From positions 2,262,651 to 2,326,650 of the forward strand of contig NC_049987.1 in NCBI RefSeq assembly GCF_000003815.2: a DNA stretch of 64,000 bases, written 5' to 3'. Below, in pieces: positions 23,368 through 34,911 of this stretch. The notes below the pieces were generated by a model that had not been told where the DNA came from, made no database searches, and was given only the letters and a program-made list of their open reading frames with translations. The translations under genes were made by a program, and so were the position numbers. Origin of the DNA: Branchiostoma floridae (taxonomy: Eukaryota > Chordata > Leptocardii > Amphioxiformes > Branchiostomatidae). The first letter of the stretch is position 1. Each line of letters begins with the position of its first letter.

Positions 23368-24201
23368 CAATGGAAGCCGCTTAATTGCACACTCAATTTG
23401 CCAACGAATTCCGTGCAATTATCCGGCGTGTGCGATAATGCGGAGTTGGTCATTTGGACCGCATCACCACGGGCGGAGGGGCCGAGAGGTGGTATGGGAG
23501 GTAGTACAACGCACAGCTTATTTAGTGTTATAGTAGTGCTGTACCTGTTGTGCTCCGGATGTCATATACATGTCTTCACGAAACATCGTACTGCAATGCA
23601 CTTGAAATCGAAACTAAAAGTAAGTTACTGTATACGTTATGTAGCTTCCTGATCACGAAACTAAAGCACTGTCGAAGGCGAGTGTTATGTCCGTCTGTAG
23701 GCCCCGAGTCGCTGTGTTGTTTCCGCGACTGGCTGTCAAGAACATAAGTATTTCCCCGCGACCCTAATTACGTAATTAGACAATGAACAGATAGAGAACA
23801 GTTTTTAGTGAGTATGTCACAGCAAGTTGTCTGCCAAATCGTAATGCGGGCTTTGACGACCTTTAGCGGGCGGGCATCTCTTCATGGTGCCGACCCAACA
23901 ATATCGCTTTCTTTTGATCCCAATAACAATTTCATACATGTTGTCAGTATAGCGACTTCACAAAGGCCGTTTTCGGCTTATCTATACCCTGTCTGACGAT
24001 TTTTAGCACGCATTTTCAGGCAATTTGTTGACGATGTTTGACAAATTTTCGTGCAATTATCCGGCGTTGGTGATTTTTCATCGTGCAGATAAGCGAAGTC
24101 ACTAACAATGTAGTGGATGGGAGACGGTTTGGGATTCGGGGATTCCGTGCAATTACCCGAAGTGTGCGTTTATCCGAGGTGCAATTAACTGGCTTCCACT
24201 G
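23368..24201. mobile_element. Tc1/mariner (pogo/Tigger-like) MITE
   Basis: Termini are caatggaagccgcttaattg and caattaactggcttccactg, flanked by TA. Subterminal copies of the ccgtgcaattatccggcgtg type occur near 23410 and 24050, and in inverted or degenerate form near 24150. The 834-bp interior encodes no DDE transposase. The TA duplication and the CAGTGGAAGCC-like terminus recall pogo/Tigger elements. Confidence 0.75.
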
Positions 24202-24204
24202 TAT

Positions 24205-24270
24205 TTGGTATGACTCGGTTGGGGATCGAACTCACGACCTAACGACTGCAAGACGAACTATTCCACCGGT
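24205..24270 (-). repeat. tRNA-like SINE head
   Basis: On the minus strand, ggtggaatagttcg is followed about 25 bases later by gagttcgatcccc, a good pol III B box. The acceptor stem cannot be closed. It sits directly beside the Tc1/mariner element. Confidence 0.4.
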
Positions 24271-24589
24271 TTTTGATTCATATACTTAGTAATACGAAAA
24301 ATACATCTGAAAACAATGCCATTCGTATTTCAATATGTAATACCGTCGCATATCTCCGTACTAATAAATTTGACATATTGCTTCAGTTTAAAAATGTTTC
24401 TTTATGAACGTTCATAATCTGTTGCATGTTTAATGAAAGTTATAGTAAGGAAATATAATTGTCATGGCGACAGTTGCCACCAACATAGAAAAGCTCAGAC
24501 CATGGAAATATTAAACTGGATTTTATTGTTCATAAGCTTTTGTCCTGCCAGTTCTGTAGCATCAGAAATCTTAACATGTGATTTGAATT

Positions 24590-25090
24590 AAGCCAACTAC
24601 GCTGCTCAGTAGTTTACTACATCTATTACATACTTAATTAGTTTTTTTATTTGCATCATTTCTATTACTTGTGTTACTGCTATTATGATATTCGATTAAT
24701 TCTGTTTACTTAATATGTAACGTATGATTGCACTTTTATGACCATTATTAGAAATGCTTGTTATTTATTTCATTCCTGATTACTTCTATTCTGAGAACAT
24801 ATTTTATCGGCAATTATTTCTTATTACTTCTAGAGCTATTACTTAACATTACTTCTGAATGCATCTCCTCCCTGTTATCACAATTAATTTTTGATTACTT
24901 CCATTACTTATAGTTTTTTGCTATTTCTTTTTGATTACCACTCATATTTTCGATTACTTTTGATTACTTTGTTGACTTCTCATTACTTTATCTTTTCATT
25001 TGTTTACGTTCGATAACTTTAAATTTTAACTTATATCGTTTCATGTACTTTTTGTTGCTATTGATTACCTGTAATACTTCTGATAAAGGG
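24590..25090. repeat. Degenerate ATTACTT-rich tract
   Basis: The motifs attactt, gattactt and attacttct recur irregularly for about 450 bases. The tract is strongly T-rich on the plus strand and has no ORF. It may be an eroded minisatellite. Confidence 0.6.
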
Positions 25091-25294
25091 TGATTCTGCA
25101 GGTATCAAGCACAATATAACAAAATGACAGAGCAAATTATAAAACACATCTATTTGTCATCACAATATTATGCCAATGCAAAGCCCCTAATGTTTTACAT
25201 GAATTAATAACATTGGTCAAAATTGAAGAGATATCATATTCTAAAATGAAGTTAAACATCTTGATGACATCAACAATAAAGTAATACATGTGTG

Positions 25295-28200
25295 TCATTG
25301 CTCGTCGTCAGCAGTCAGAACAGTCAGAAAGGGGCGTGCCTTGGGTTCTTTATATGGCTTCTGTCCATGTTGATACAGGTAGACAATGCTGTATGACACA
25401 ATGAAAGTTACATATAAGTTATATATTGTACAAACTGGAACATGGCTGATAATGTTTGTGAAATGATGTTATTGAAATTAGAGTACACGTATGTTAAAAA
25501 CAGTATTAAAAAACAGAAGGCGCTGATTTATCACCTGTTTAAAAAGTACGGGGGCCATCAATAGGTTTTGTAGCTCAGCAAAAAATATTGCAGAATTTAA
25601 ATTTCGGGGCAACTTTTAAAGCCTTTTAAAATCATTTTCATCATTACTTTGGAGAAGACACAAACTAAATTCCCCCAGAGAGAAGAAAAACAGCATAGAC
25701 AATTGAGCAGTGACATGAGGTGTGCGAGTCAACTTGCTCTGTTCAAAAGTCAGATTTTGACCCGCCATTTGACGTGTGCACCTTATTTAATGGCGAGGCC
25801 CAGCTTATTGATCACCACTCGTATGTACACAGCAAAATTAATTGAATTTGTCTCTCTATCTGGTTGACAATGTATAAATGGGTGGTCTAGGGTTAATTGA
25901 CGTCAATAATTGTCAGGGCAAGACCTATAGATAGTTTTGTATGAATGGGTGACTTTCGTGTTACCTTGCATTGTCTTCCTTCACATAGTCCTTTACTTCA
26001 GACAGAAATTTGTCACATCTGTCTGCATACGACTTCCAGTCACTATCGTACTCTGCCTGTATGGTGACAATAACGGGGAGGGTTGGATGAAAGTAAGCAT
26101 AGTCAGATAATTAAATGAATGGGTGAACCAACGACTTGGATTCAGAATTTAACAGTTTTTCTTTCCCGATTGGAATCACTGATAACTCATTCTCATAGAT
26201 ATCATAAACAACACATGATGAAATTATGAACAAAGAGTTTTGCTTTTGTGCGGTTTCAGCATTCCTTTCAATCCCCAAAGGGCTTCGTAATTCCTATTCT
26301 TAAAGCAGCCAGGCAATGAAGACGTGCTACCACTGTGACTTTCTTAGCAGTTTGAGGGTAAATTGGTCCCCATAACTACATAATGACCCCCATAACTATA
26401 TATACTGTATCGGTCGAACTGCATAAACTAATAAAAATCTTAAACTTATAGATGTCCTACAAAGGCTAAACAGGAAGGGACAGGTCAGCAAAATGACGCT
26501 TTTGTTTTTGACCTGCAAATTTATAGATAAGATAATCAAATAAAATGAAAGAAAATAGATTAAAAAGAGAGAAAACGTGACTAACCTTTCCGTCGGTTAT
26601 TTTCCTTGTTTGGGACTCTGTGACCACGCCCTTGGCCTTGTCGTCACGACGGATACCAAAAACTATTTCGTCCACTCCCGCCAGGTATGACTGCACCCAG
26701 CAGTTCTTAAACTTCCTAACAAAAACAACGACAACAGCATAAAATGGGATGTGTAGGACTTGGTTAATTAATTGTTGATGCTTAATTACTTGTTGATGGC
26801 GTGGGGGGAGGGGGTCTTTACAAGTTGAAGAGGATTATCTTAAGCTTCTAGATCCTTCTAGACCCAGGGCACAGAACCATAAAATTCTATCTCCTATCAG
26901 GATGTCAATGGCTTAATTGAATCCTCACATCCTCCCAACATCAGAAATAGATTAGACTCAGCAGGAGATCTCTACTAGTACTCTCCACCCGTTACAAGAA
27001 CAATGGCTTGGTATTACAGCAGACGACAGGAAGAGATTTGCATATTAATTGACATCAAGATTTCAAAATTCCTGTCCAGAAATGTTTAAGAAAAACACCC
27101 AGATAGTTGCTGCAAGCATAAAAACCAATGCAGTACAGTTCAGGTATTCACAGTTTGTTTTCACACAAGAGCTCGGGAGTAACTACTTATATTTTGCAAC
27201 TTGTAACTGTCTTCCCCACAGCCCAACTAGCTTTGATACTTAGTAATATGGCTTATGGTGATATAGTTGGTAGTCCAAAAGAGACCAGTGTAGACTGGGT
27301 CTCCGTAGGACTGTACAACAAGTTGTATCTGGATCAAATCAGTGTCTGAGACACACTTCCAGGCAGACCATGGCCAGTCATGCCTTATAATTTTTGCAAG
27401 CTGACTTGTAAAGCTCTATCTGCTGAATTGTATGTAGCCATTCTTTAATTCCTTATCTGTTCAAGACTACTGGCTTATGTGCATTTTAAAACTGTTTTGA
27501 AGAGTAACTCCAATACTCTATATTACAACATTGTTCTTTAACCCTACCTAGACCGGGGGGGGGGGCTAAAAGTGCCCGCGCCAACTTTGACGTCCTATAA
27601 CTGCCGAACGACGTATGCTAGGACTACGAAACTTGGTGTCTTTTCCTAAAATATTGTTGGCAACAATTCTGCGAAAAAAAATTTAGTTTGTGATTTTTCC
27701 TGTTGCCATGGCAACGGGTTTCTGACAGGCATATTTTACCAAATTTACTAATTTCAGTTTGAATTATGGAATTTAATGGTTTTATTCCTAGACCAAACTT
27801 ATTTATCTATATCATTAACATCCTGTGTAATTTTAAGTTACATTTCTAATTAAAAATTGATAATTTATGCTAATTTGATGACGTCATGGGTCAAAATCCA
27901 AGATGGCGGACAATGACATTTTCAACGATAAATACATGTTATTTTTACTCAAATACCGTCAAAATATTTTATTTTCTTACGAAACACAATCACTTGAACC
28001 TTTTTAGTCCACTTCTATTGTGTTTTGAGGTTATATGTGGGAAAAATCGTATTTTAGAAAATTCAAGCTTGTCGATCCAAGATGGCGGACAAATGACGTC
28101 ATTTTCTGACGTCATATAGGCGTCAGTGTCGTCGTCATTGGCAAGAAAAGACTTGGCAGACTTAGGCACCAAGAATATAACCTTTGTAGTCATCGTTTTG

Positions 28201-30924
28201 TTTAATACCTGTAAGTATAGCGGAGATTTCATATTTAGATGATTTAGCCCAAAATATGACATTATGACGTCATAATTACGTCATAATACGTCATAACGAT
28301 ACAAAAATTACAGAAAGTATAAAACTTCACTAGTACATCATCCCCTCCAAATTTGGTGATCGTAACCCAAGCCGTTTTGAAATTACGAAGGGGGGGTCAA
28401 AAGAGCCCCCCCCCCGTCCCAGGAATCCCCAAAAAGCCCGGTCTAGATAGGGTTAACGTTCAATACCAGCTAGCGCTTAATTCAATGGTTGATTCTGCAC
28501 AAACCGACATTTTCCTTCCTCCGAACACCGTAGGTACAAAATTATGTAACACATATGATAACTTTATTCCATCTAAATTTTTTATTTTTTATTTGTTGCG
28601 AATTTTTTTTTGTGCGGGGTTTTTCGTTTATGTCAGTAAAAGACACTTACGTGTTAACTTCTTGATCGACATCCTTCTTTTGCGGGATCGCGAATGTTTT
28701 GAACTCCACGTAGCTCCCTGTCTCCCCTATCGCGTCCACCTCAGCAGAGAACAGGAGGGAGTGGGATTTCAGCTTGTATTTCACCACGGTGTAAAACCCT
28801 TCATTCAGGTCTACGGTGTTCGGTTCTCCCTCCGGGCTGTCTAATAGAAGACAATAGGAATTGTTATCGTTATTTTCCTGACACGTCTAGCTTTATCAAG
28901 GACTATCACAAGTGATAGTCCTTGACCAACAATTCCATCCGTGCCGAAATGGGGTAGAATGGACGCCGAGTAATTCTGCAGTAGCTGTAAAAGCTTGGTT
29001 TCCACAATCTTCAACCAGTTGAATCCCGGCTTTAAGTAATCGTCATCAATCGGCAGTTTTAAACAGTCACTGACCCAGTGTCATTATCAATTTTAGTTTA
29101 GTTTTCATCTATTTATATTTTGGTACTTTACAATGTTATTCATATGCTTTGTACAGTGGGCTCCTTTAACAGTCAGTCTGTGCTTGACTGAAAGGACCAC
29201 CCAGTCGGTTCCCAATATGAATTAATGAATGAATAAGACAAACAATGCGCATATCTAACTTTCGTTTTCTGAAATGTATATATTTTTGTTTCTAAATACA
29301 TTGTTATTCTTCCATCCGTTTATGTAGTGTGCAATCACCTGCGCATCCTGTCATGTACTGCTCGAACTTGTGACCCCAGTAGAGCTTCCTTTTGTCCCCT
29401 TTCTGCTTCTCCGCGCTTGGCTGCTTCCCGGTCTTCTGCTCGTGTACTGCAGTAGTACTGATGTACCAGATACCATTGAACTTCGTCACCGCCAACTTCC
29501 ACCACTGCCCGCGCATGACCTTGGTGAGGATAGCTCTCCTGGTCACGAATTCCACACCGGCCAAAACGCTGAAACATTTCAATGACATGTTAGCTTCTAA
29601 AAAAATTACTTCTACACAAAATATTGTTTACTTGTGTTATGAATCATTCCGGAGATGAAAGTGTACCTTACTTTTAATCAATTTTGCCTATTAATCAGTT
29701 TGTTATGTCTGTATTGCTTACCTAGTAAACAGGTTTGTATTGAAAAGTACGTATACAAGCAGCATATCCAGACAGATGTATTTGACTCTCACTGGGAAGG
29801 ACTCTTACTCTTTTCCATAATCGTGGGCGATTCTTTAACGTGCTCGATGTGTGGTAGCCTCTACCAGGCTCCGCGGATCGGTGGTCTAATTGTAGAAATT
29901 GGACAAATAGAGTCAATAGCCTGGTAGAGGTTAGATGTGTGGCGCCACCTACGCCTAAGACACCTGACCTACATTTAATGTCCTATCCGAGGGAGGTCCG
30001 TATGCTAATTTATGGTTCTCATTTTCACTCTAATGAAGTGACGTAATGTCATGTTAAGTGCTTTTTCCAACGATACAACGTCGCCCTGACCATATCGGTG
30101 GGCTTGAACTTTGAAATTAGATTCTGCGCCTTTGAACTTTGATCTGAACACCCCACCGATGTGCTATACAACGCCATCTTGATGAAACTCTAAAGCAAAA
30201 ACTTGTCAATGGACACACTGTCACTCAACAAAAATCCATGTGAAAGAAAAACGTCAGTCATTTTAAGCACGACTTTGGTAGAAGCAAACGGTCGTCAAGA
30301 ATATACACCTGCGGACTCGTCATACGGCACGTTGTAGCATTAGGATGTTATAACTAAAAAGCCAACTTCGTGACATACCTCAGAACCCAAAATGTTGGAT
30401 GTTCAGTTTTGGTACCACGCAGAGCTAACAGGCAAATGGTATCCTAAGTACCCTACGCCACAATTTCTTAGGGTTAGTCAACCGGTACAGATTTTAGACC
30501 ATTTTTGGCACTATTCAAATCTTACCCAGTGTTCGGTGCACGTCGGATCCATGTTGTTTAACGAATGCAATACCCTTGTACTTACCCAGATTACGTTTTG
30601 GCTATGGGTGTTTACCTAAGATTGCAATGACTGATCCGCCCTTAATGCATTATCTTTCTTTAGAAAACCTCTAAAGGTTGATGCCGCATAACAATGACGA
30701 TCCAATACTTACTTTGGGTCCTGACTTTTAATCCATTTCAAAATGTTGTCCAAATCGCCGTCGTCTTCTTCGTCTTTGTAGTCCACGAACTTTGCATCAT
30801 AACCCTTGTCGAGATCAAGACGTCCGCGATCGGCCACTGGTTTGTAGGACCTCAGGTTTCGATCGTCATTAAAGAATCCATCCGAAGTCACTGAGAAAGT
30901 GCCCAATTGTTTAGGTAGCTCCAT
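25295..30924 (-). CDS. DXO: DXO/Rai1-like 5'-end decapping exonuclease, complete
   Basis: Six exons join in phase to 315 codons plus stop: 30924-30713, 29568-29339, 28840-28651, 26715-26586, 26056-25965, 25388-25295. DXO/Rai1 proteins remove incomplete or non-canonical 5' caps from RNA and degrade the product 5'-3'. The metal-binding set is present in order and with nearly family spacing: RR at 81-82, E140 in YWGHKFEQYM, E181 and D183 in LLFSAEVD, E193 and K195 in YVEFKT, Q219 in WVQSYLAGV. The first exon carries the N-terminal GFFNDDRNLR and LDLDKGY segments. At 315 residues it is shorter than vertebrate DXO (about 400), mainly at the N-terminus. The intron between exons 4 and 3 contains a piggyBac-like MITE. 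Exon 1 lies in a 2-kb block repeated at 16371-18386. Family assignment is firm; one-to-one orthology is not shown. Confidence 0.88.
27542..28452. mobile_element. piggyBac-like MITE, complete, in DXO-like intron
   Basis: TTAA flanks both ends (27538-27541 and 28453-28456). Termini are ccctacctagaccggg and cccggtctagataggg, followed inward by G and C homopolymers. An internal gttgccatggcaacgggttt and repeated aagatggcgga stretches are present. No transposase is encoded in the 911 bp. It is related to 5337-6303. Confidence 0.88.
28896..28925. repeat. Perfect 14-bp-arm hairpin
   Basis: tcaaggactatcac, a two-base spacer, then its exact complement gtgatagtccttga. It lies 56 bases upstream of the acceptor of DXO-like exon 3, in the intron. 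A terminator or regulatory role cannot be claimed. Confidence 0.85.
29855..29933. mobile_element. Short foldback element
   Basis: tagcctctaccaggct and agcctggtagaggtta form 16-bp inverted ends around a 47-base core with no ORF. It sits in the first intron of the DXO-like gene, just outside the duplicated block. Confidence 0.65.
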
Positions 30925-31908
30925 TTTTGTACCTCACGCCGGACTGGACTGGATTCAACGTGTCGTTTACACTTCGGGCTCTAAAGTAGTGCGAGCAAAT
31001 CTAGGTGCAAAATATATAATTTTCTTGGCTTGACTTGAAACATATTTCATACGGAGATATTTTGTGATAGTTTTGATCAGGCTTATTGGATAGAAATACA
31101 TAGTTACACGAACATAAACTATATTTTCGAGATACTCGTGCATATGTGGTACACTAATAAACAGCTTTGTTATAAAACTCTCACATTCGATCATTTTTAG
31201 CTGTTGGTTCTCTCAAAACCTGTCTGAGAATTCTACGACTTTAAAATCACACCATGGCATACGACAATGTGGACTTAAACTGCCGGCCATACTCCTTCCC
31301 CAATTTACGATACTATCTTTTACCACGCAAGATCTGCTTGGAGATTAAATGTGGCCGTGCGGTCACTGGTTTTGGGGTTGGGGGTCGTAAGTACAATTTG
31401 AAAAATACCATCAAAATTGCTTTGTTTGCAGCGAAACCTGCACGCCACACTTCGATGTGTTATAGTTCTATCTAGTTATTAAAAAGTGAGATGTGTACTT
31501 TCGATATAAGTAACTCCGTGTCGGCTGATGTGTGTGTGTGTAACAATATCTTTTAACGATAAGGTGCGCAGGTTGTTTTTGTCTATCCCTCGTGACACAA
31601 AATCAATAATAGCTTATCATTGGAATTTGAGAAAATGTTGTGTAAACCATTTTTATTACTTTTAAGTTTCATCTGTGACCATAATATATTGGCTTAGCGG
31701 TTAGATCGTTGTCCTGCTACTTGCTTAAGAGCGTTGGTGCGACCCCATTTTGATCGTGTGGAGCCCATACACTAACAAAGGCATATACAGGCCCGCCTTC
31801 GAGTGACCCTTAAGTTAATACCAGTGATTTAACAGCGTTGCACAAATACTCAACGACCTTTCTACCCGAAAGGAGGAATAACGCCCACCTCACTATCAGT
31901 TATAAACA
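29986..31908. repeat. 2-kb duplicated block, copy 2
   Basis: This is the partner of 16371-18386. It includes exon 1 of the complete DXO-like gene, about 1 kb of its upstream flank and about 0.7 kb of intron. The left border is embedded in tcctatccgaggg. The sequence left of the gap at 16271 also ends in cctatc, suggesting the same junction lies in the gap. Confidence 0.93.
31685..31770 (+). repeat. tRNA-like SINE head (second copy)
   Basis: Same sequence as at 18165-18250, carried along by the block duplication. Confidence 0.45.
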
Positions 31909-34900
31909 ATACCCTAACGGACAGTTTACTGAAAGGGTGGCAGCCAGGTGAGTAAAGTACAAATTCCAACCTGCCAACACCCGCGCACTGAAACATAAAA
32001 TACTCTGTACTCTTTCCTCCCCCGTACAATCCCCTCAGTGGAACGCGCAATCTGGCTCTGTTCATAGTCCGAATGTGGGGCCCGGCCGGCAGGTTTGGCA
32101 AATAAAAAGTCAAATTTGTAACAACACCTCCATCTTCATGGAGGTAAAAAGACAACACAAATGACAACACAAAACTTTCTAATAAAGTCTCCAACGTATT
32201 AAACAGTTTTTCACAGCGCAAAGTTTGAATATTTATTGATATAAATAATAAATCTTCGTTTCCTAAAAAAGGCGGGCCGGGTGCCCGGGTGGGAAATATG
32301 ACCCTAGCATTAGCCAGTACCCCTACTTTGCCTCTAATGGACCCCGGGGTCATATTGTTTGTTTGTTTTTGTTGTTAATTTGGGATCACTCAAGAAGAAG
32401 AACTCACACAGCTTTGGTGCACCATTGTAGCATGTTTTGCAAATTTATGAAAAGAGCCGTGAAATTATTTGTGAAAAATGATATCACAGCCATTTCAGCC
32501 AGTACACATGCACAACTCCAATGTGACGTCTGCCCTATTGTTACAGTGCAAAATATGCGAACCCCCACTGCTTCCAGGTTTGCGTTCGTAACGAAATAGT
32601 CTAGTAAAAAAAGTGTACTTAGGAACGGGCAGAGTGAAAGGGCGCCTTCAACGTATATATGATTAATTCAAGACTCGCTCCTTCGTTTCCGTTGCCTTTT
32701 TCAATGAAAACAATAAAGACTTCTGGGCAGCGGTGGTGGTTCGCGTCTCAGAAGAAAAAGAGCAGCATCCGACAACAGTCACAAACGAATTTCCATTCTC
32801 AATTTTTTGCAATGATTTGTGAGCATATGCAGCAAATTTCACTCCCTCTCCCTCTCCATGCTATAAAAGACCGTTCCATTGCAGAAATAAATCATCCAAA
32901 ATTCTACCCATAGATGAACTACTCAAAAATCATCTTGCAAAGTAAATGGAATGGCCAAATTTGCCCCCCTCCCGTCTCCCATTGCAATAACGAACTCTTA
33001 CAAAATGTACCCTTCCAAGTAACTGCACTGTAAGAAAAAAATTCATGTTCGGGCATATACAAAATGATTCTAAACTAGTGCATCTCGCAAATACAAAAGT
33101 TAAATATGCTCAAGGCACCCAGGAGTCAAATCCCAAGTCATGAACACGTACACTTCACTTAAATATTATAAAAGATCCCACAATAGACATGTGTCGACCT
33201 AGGTGTGACATTTTACGCGATACTAAATTTTAGCGAGCTCCAGTCAACCTATAAATTCGGCCAGCGTGCCCTTGAGTATGGTCGGCGGGTAATCAGTATA
33301 CCCTTAAATTGTGGTAGCTAGTACCATTTTCGAAAAAAAAAGACCAATCAAGTCTTTGTTTTAGGTCCTTACAATTTGTCAATATTGATAAATGTTTGAA
33401 ATTAAAGAGCAAAGAGCCTTGTGTTCATTAAACGAGTGGAACTCGATTTATTTTGTTGATTTATCTAAACAACAATAAAAAATACAGAGAGTGCTTACTT
33501 ACTGATATGAATGTTACGGAATACATAATTTTACGTAAGTGATATGATGTACTAAGAAGAAACATAAATTTTATAAAGTACAGCGAATACAGTGCCGTTG
33601 GTAGGACATTTAAAAACACCAAGTCTAATGACTGTGTGATGTTGCAAAATTGACTCACTTTGCTGCAGACGATACTTTTATGACTGTCATATTACGCAAA
33701 TTACAATCAAAAGGTAGGCCGACAAGCTTTATACACGCTGTGTACGTTGATCAAAGAACGAAAAGAAATGTTTTTCGTTTGGCGAATGTTGAAAATTGTA
33801 AAAGAAAGTCGATAAACACAACAAAGCCCTCTATAAATACCTTCTCTGGCAAAAATTACTGATAGAATAGATATAAATGTGTATCGATATGGAGTGATCT
33901 TTCCCACTCCATTACAATTTCTATCTAATCTTTTCTATCGTTAAAAAGGGCACTATGACTAGTTTGATAAAAATCCACAAGACAATAATATACTTTCTAG
34001 TTTCTTTTACTTAATGCATACTATTAACTTTAATATTTGATTTTTTTCTCTATTGCAATATTCATCATATACTATTCTACTTAATCATTTCTTCTTAATT
34101 CATACGATTAATCACTTGATTATCATTATTATATTGATAAGTTATCTAATGTATACATTTTATTATGAATAAGGACTAAGTATATAAGTTAAGCGTGTCT
34201 TTCTCTTCCTCCTGCTCTTGTTTTTATCCATCGCTTTTGTGTTTTGTACAATGTAATATTTTTTGGTGTGCGAATCAATAAAGATACAAATTGACAAACA
34301 AAAGTACAAAATATTTCGTAAGGCTTGCAAGTAAGATACACGCAGTAAATGCTCAAGCTAAGCAGGTATACCATAATATTTGAGTATGGCATATGTTCTA
34401 GATATACATGCAATTCTAATTTATTTCGATCAACTGAATGAAGTTGAGCATTTATTAGCTTTTTTCAATAACCCATTTTAAGTGACCTTGGTGTTCAACA
34501 ACATGCGGCCACGGGTCATTTTGTGGCAAATGTACCTTCCCATTTCTGCATTTAATCTGCGACAAATGATTCGTATATCTTTGATAGCATAATGAATATT
34601 GTTATTTGGTATATACGAAAAGCATTTATTGTGTCTAAACCTTACCAGTTATGTGGTATAAACAAATAGTAACAAGGTTACGATAGCAAAAAAATGTATT
34701 AGTTTAGTAATTCTATGTGGGCCGCCATTTTGTTTACCATAATGCTAAGTGAGTGATGTATGATGGAAAGCAGTGATGGGAATTTTACAGGTTTGCGACC
34801 TGAAATCAAAATTTTATGAAAGTGATGTTGTGATTTTGTTTGTACATGGTTTTCTATGAAATGTATATTATTATTACCCGCATTTCGCTCAAAAGGATTA

Positions 34901-34911
34901 CGTGTCACAGA
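31909..34911. other. Spacer between DXO-like and hydrolase genes
   Basis: No gene is recognised. A cctccatcttcatggagg palindrome near 32125 links to the repeat at 10032. The frame at 31862-32353 starts in repeat sequence and has no motif. Positions 33900-34140 are very AT-rich. Confidence 0.4.
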
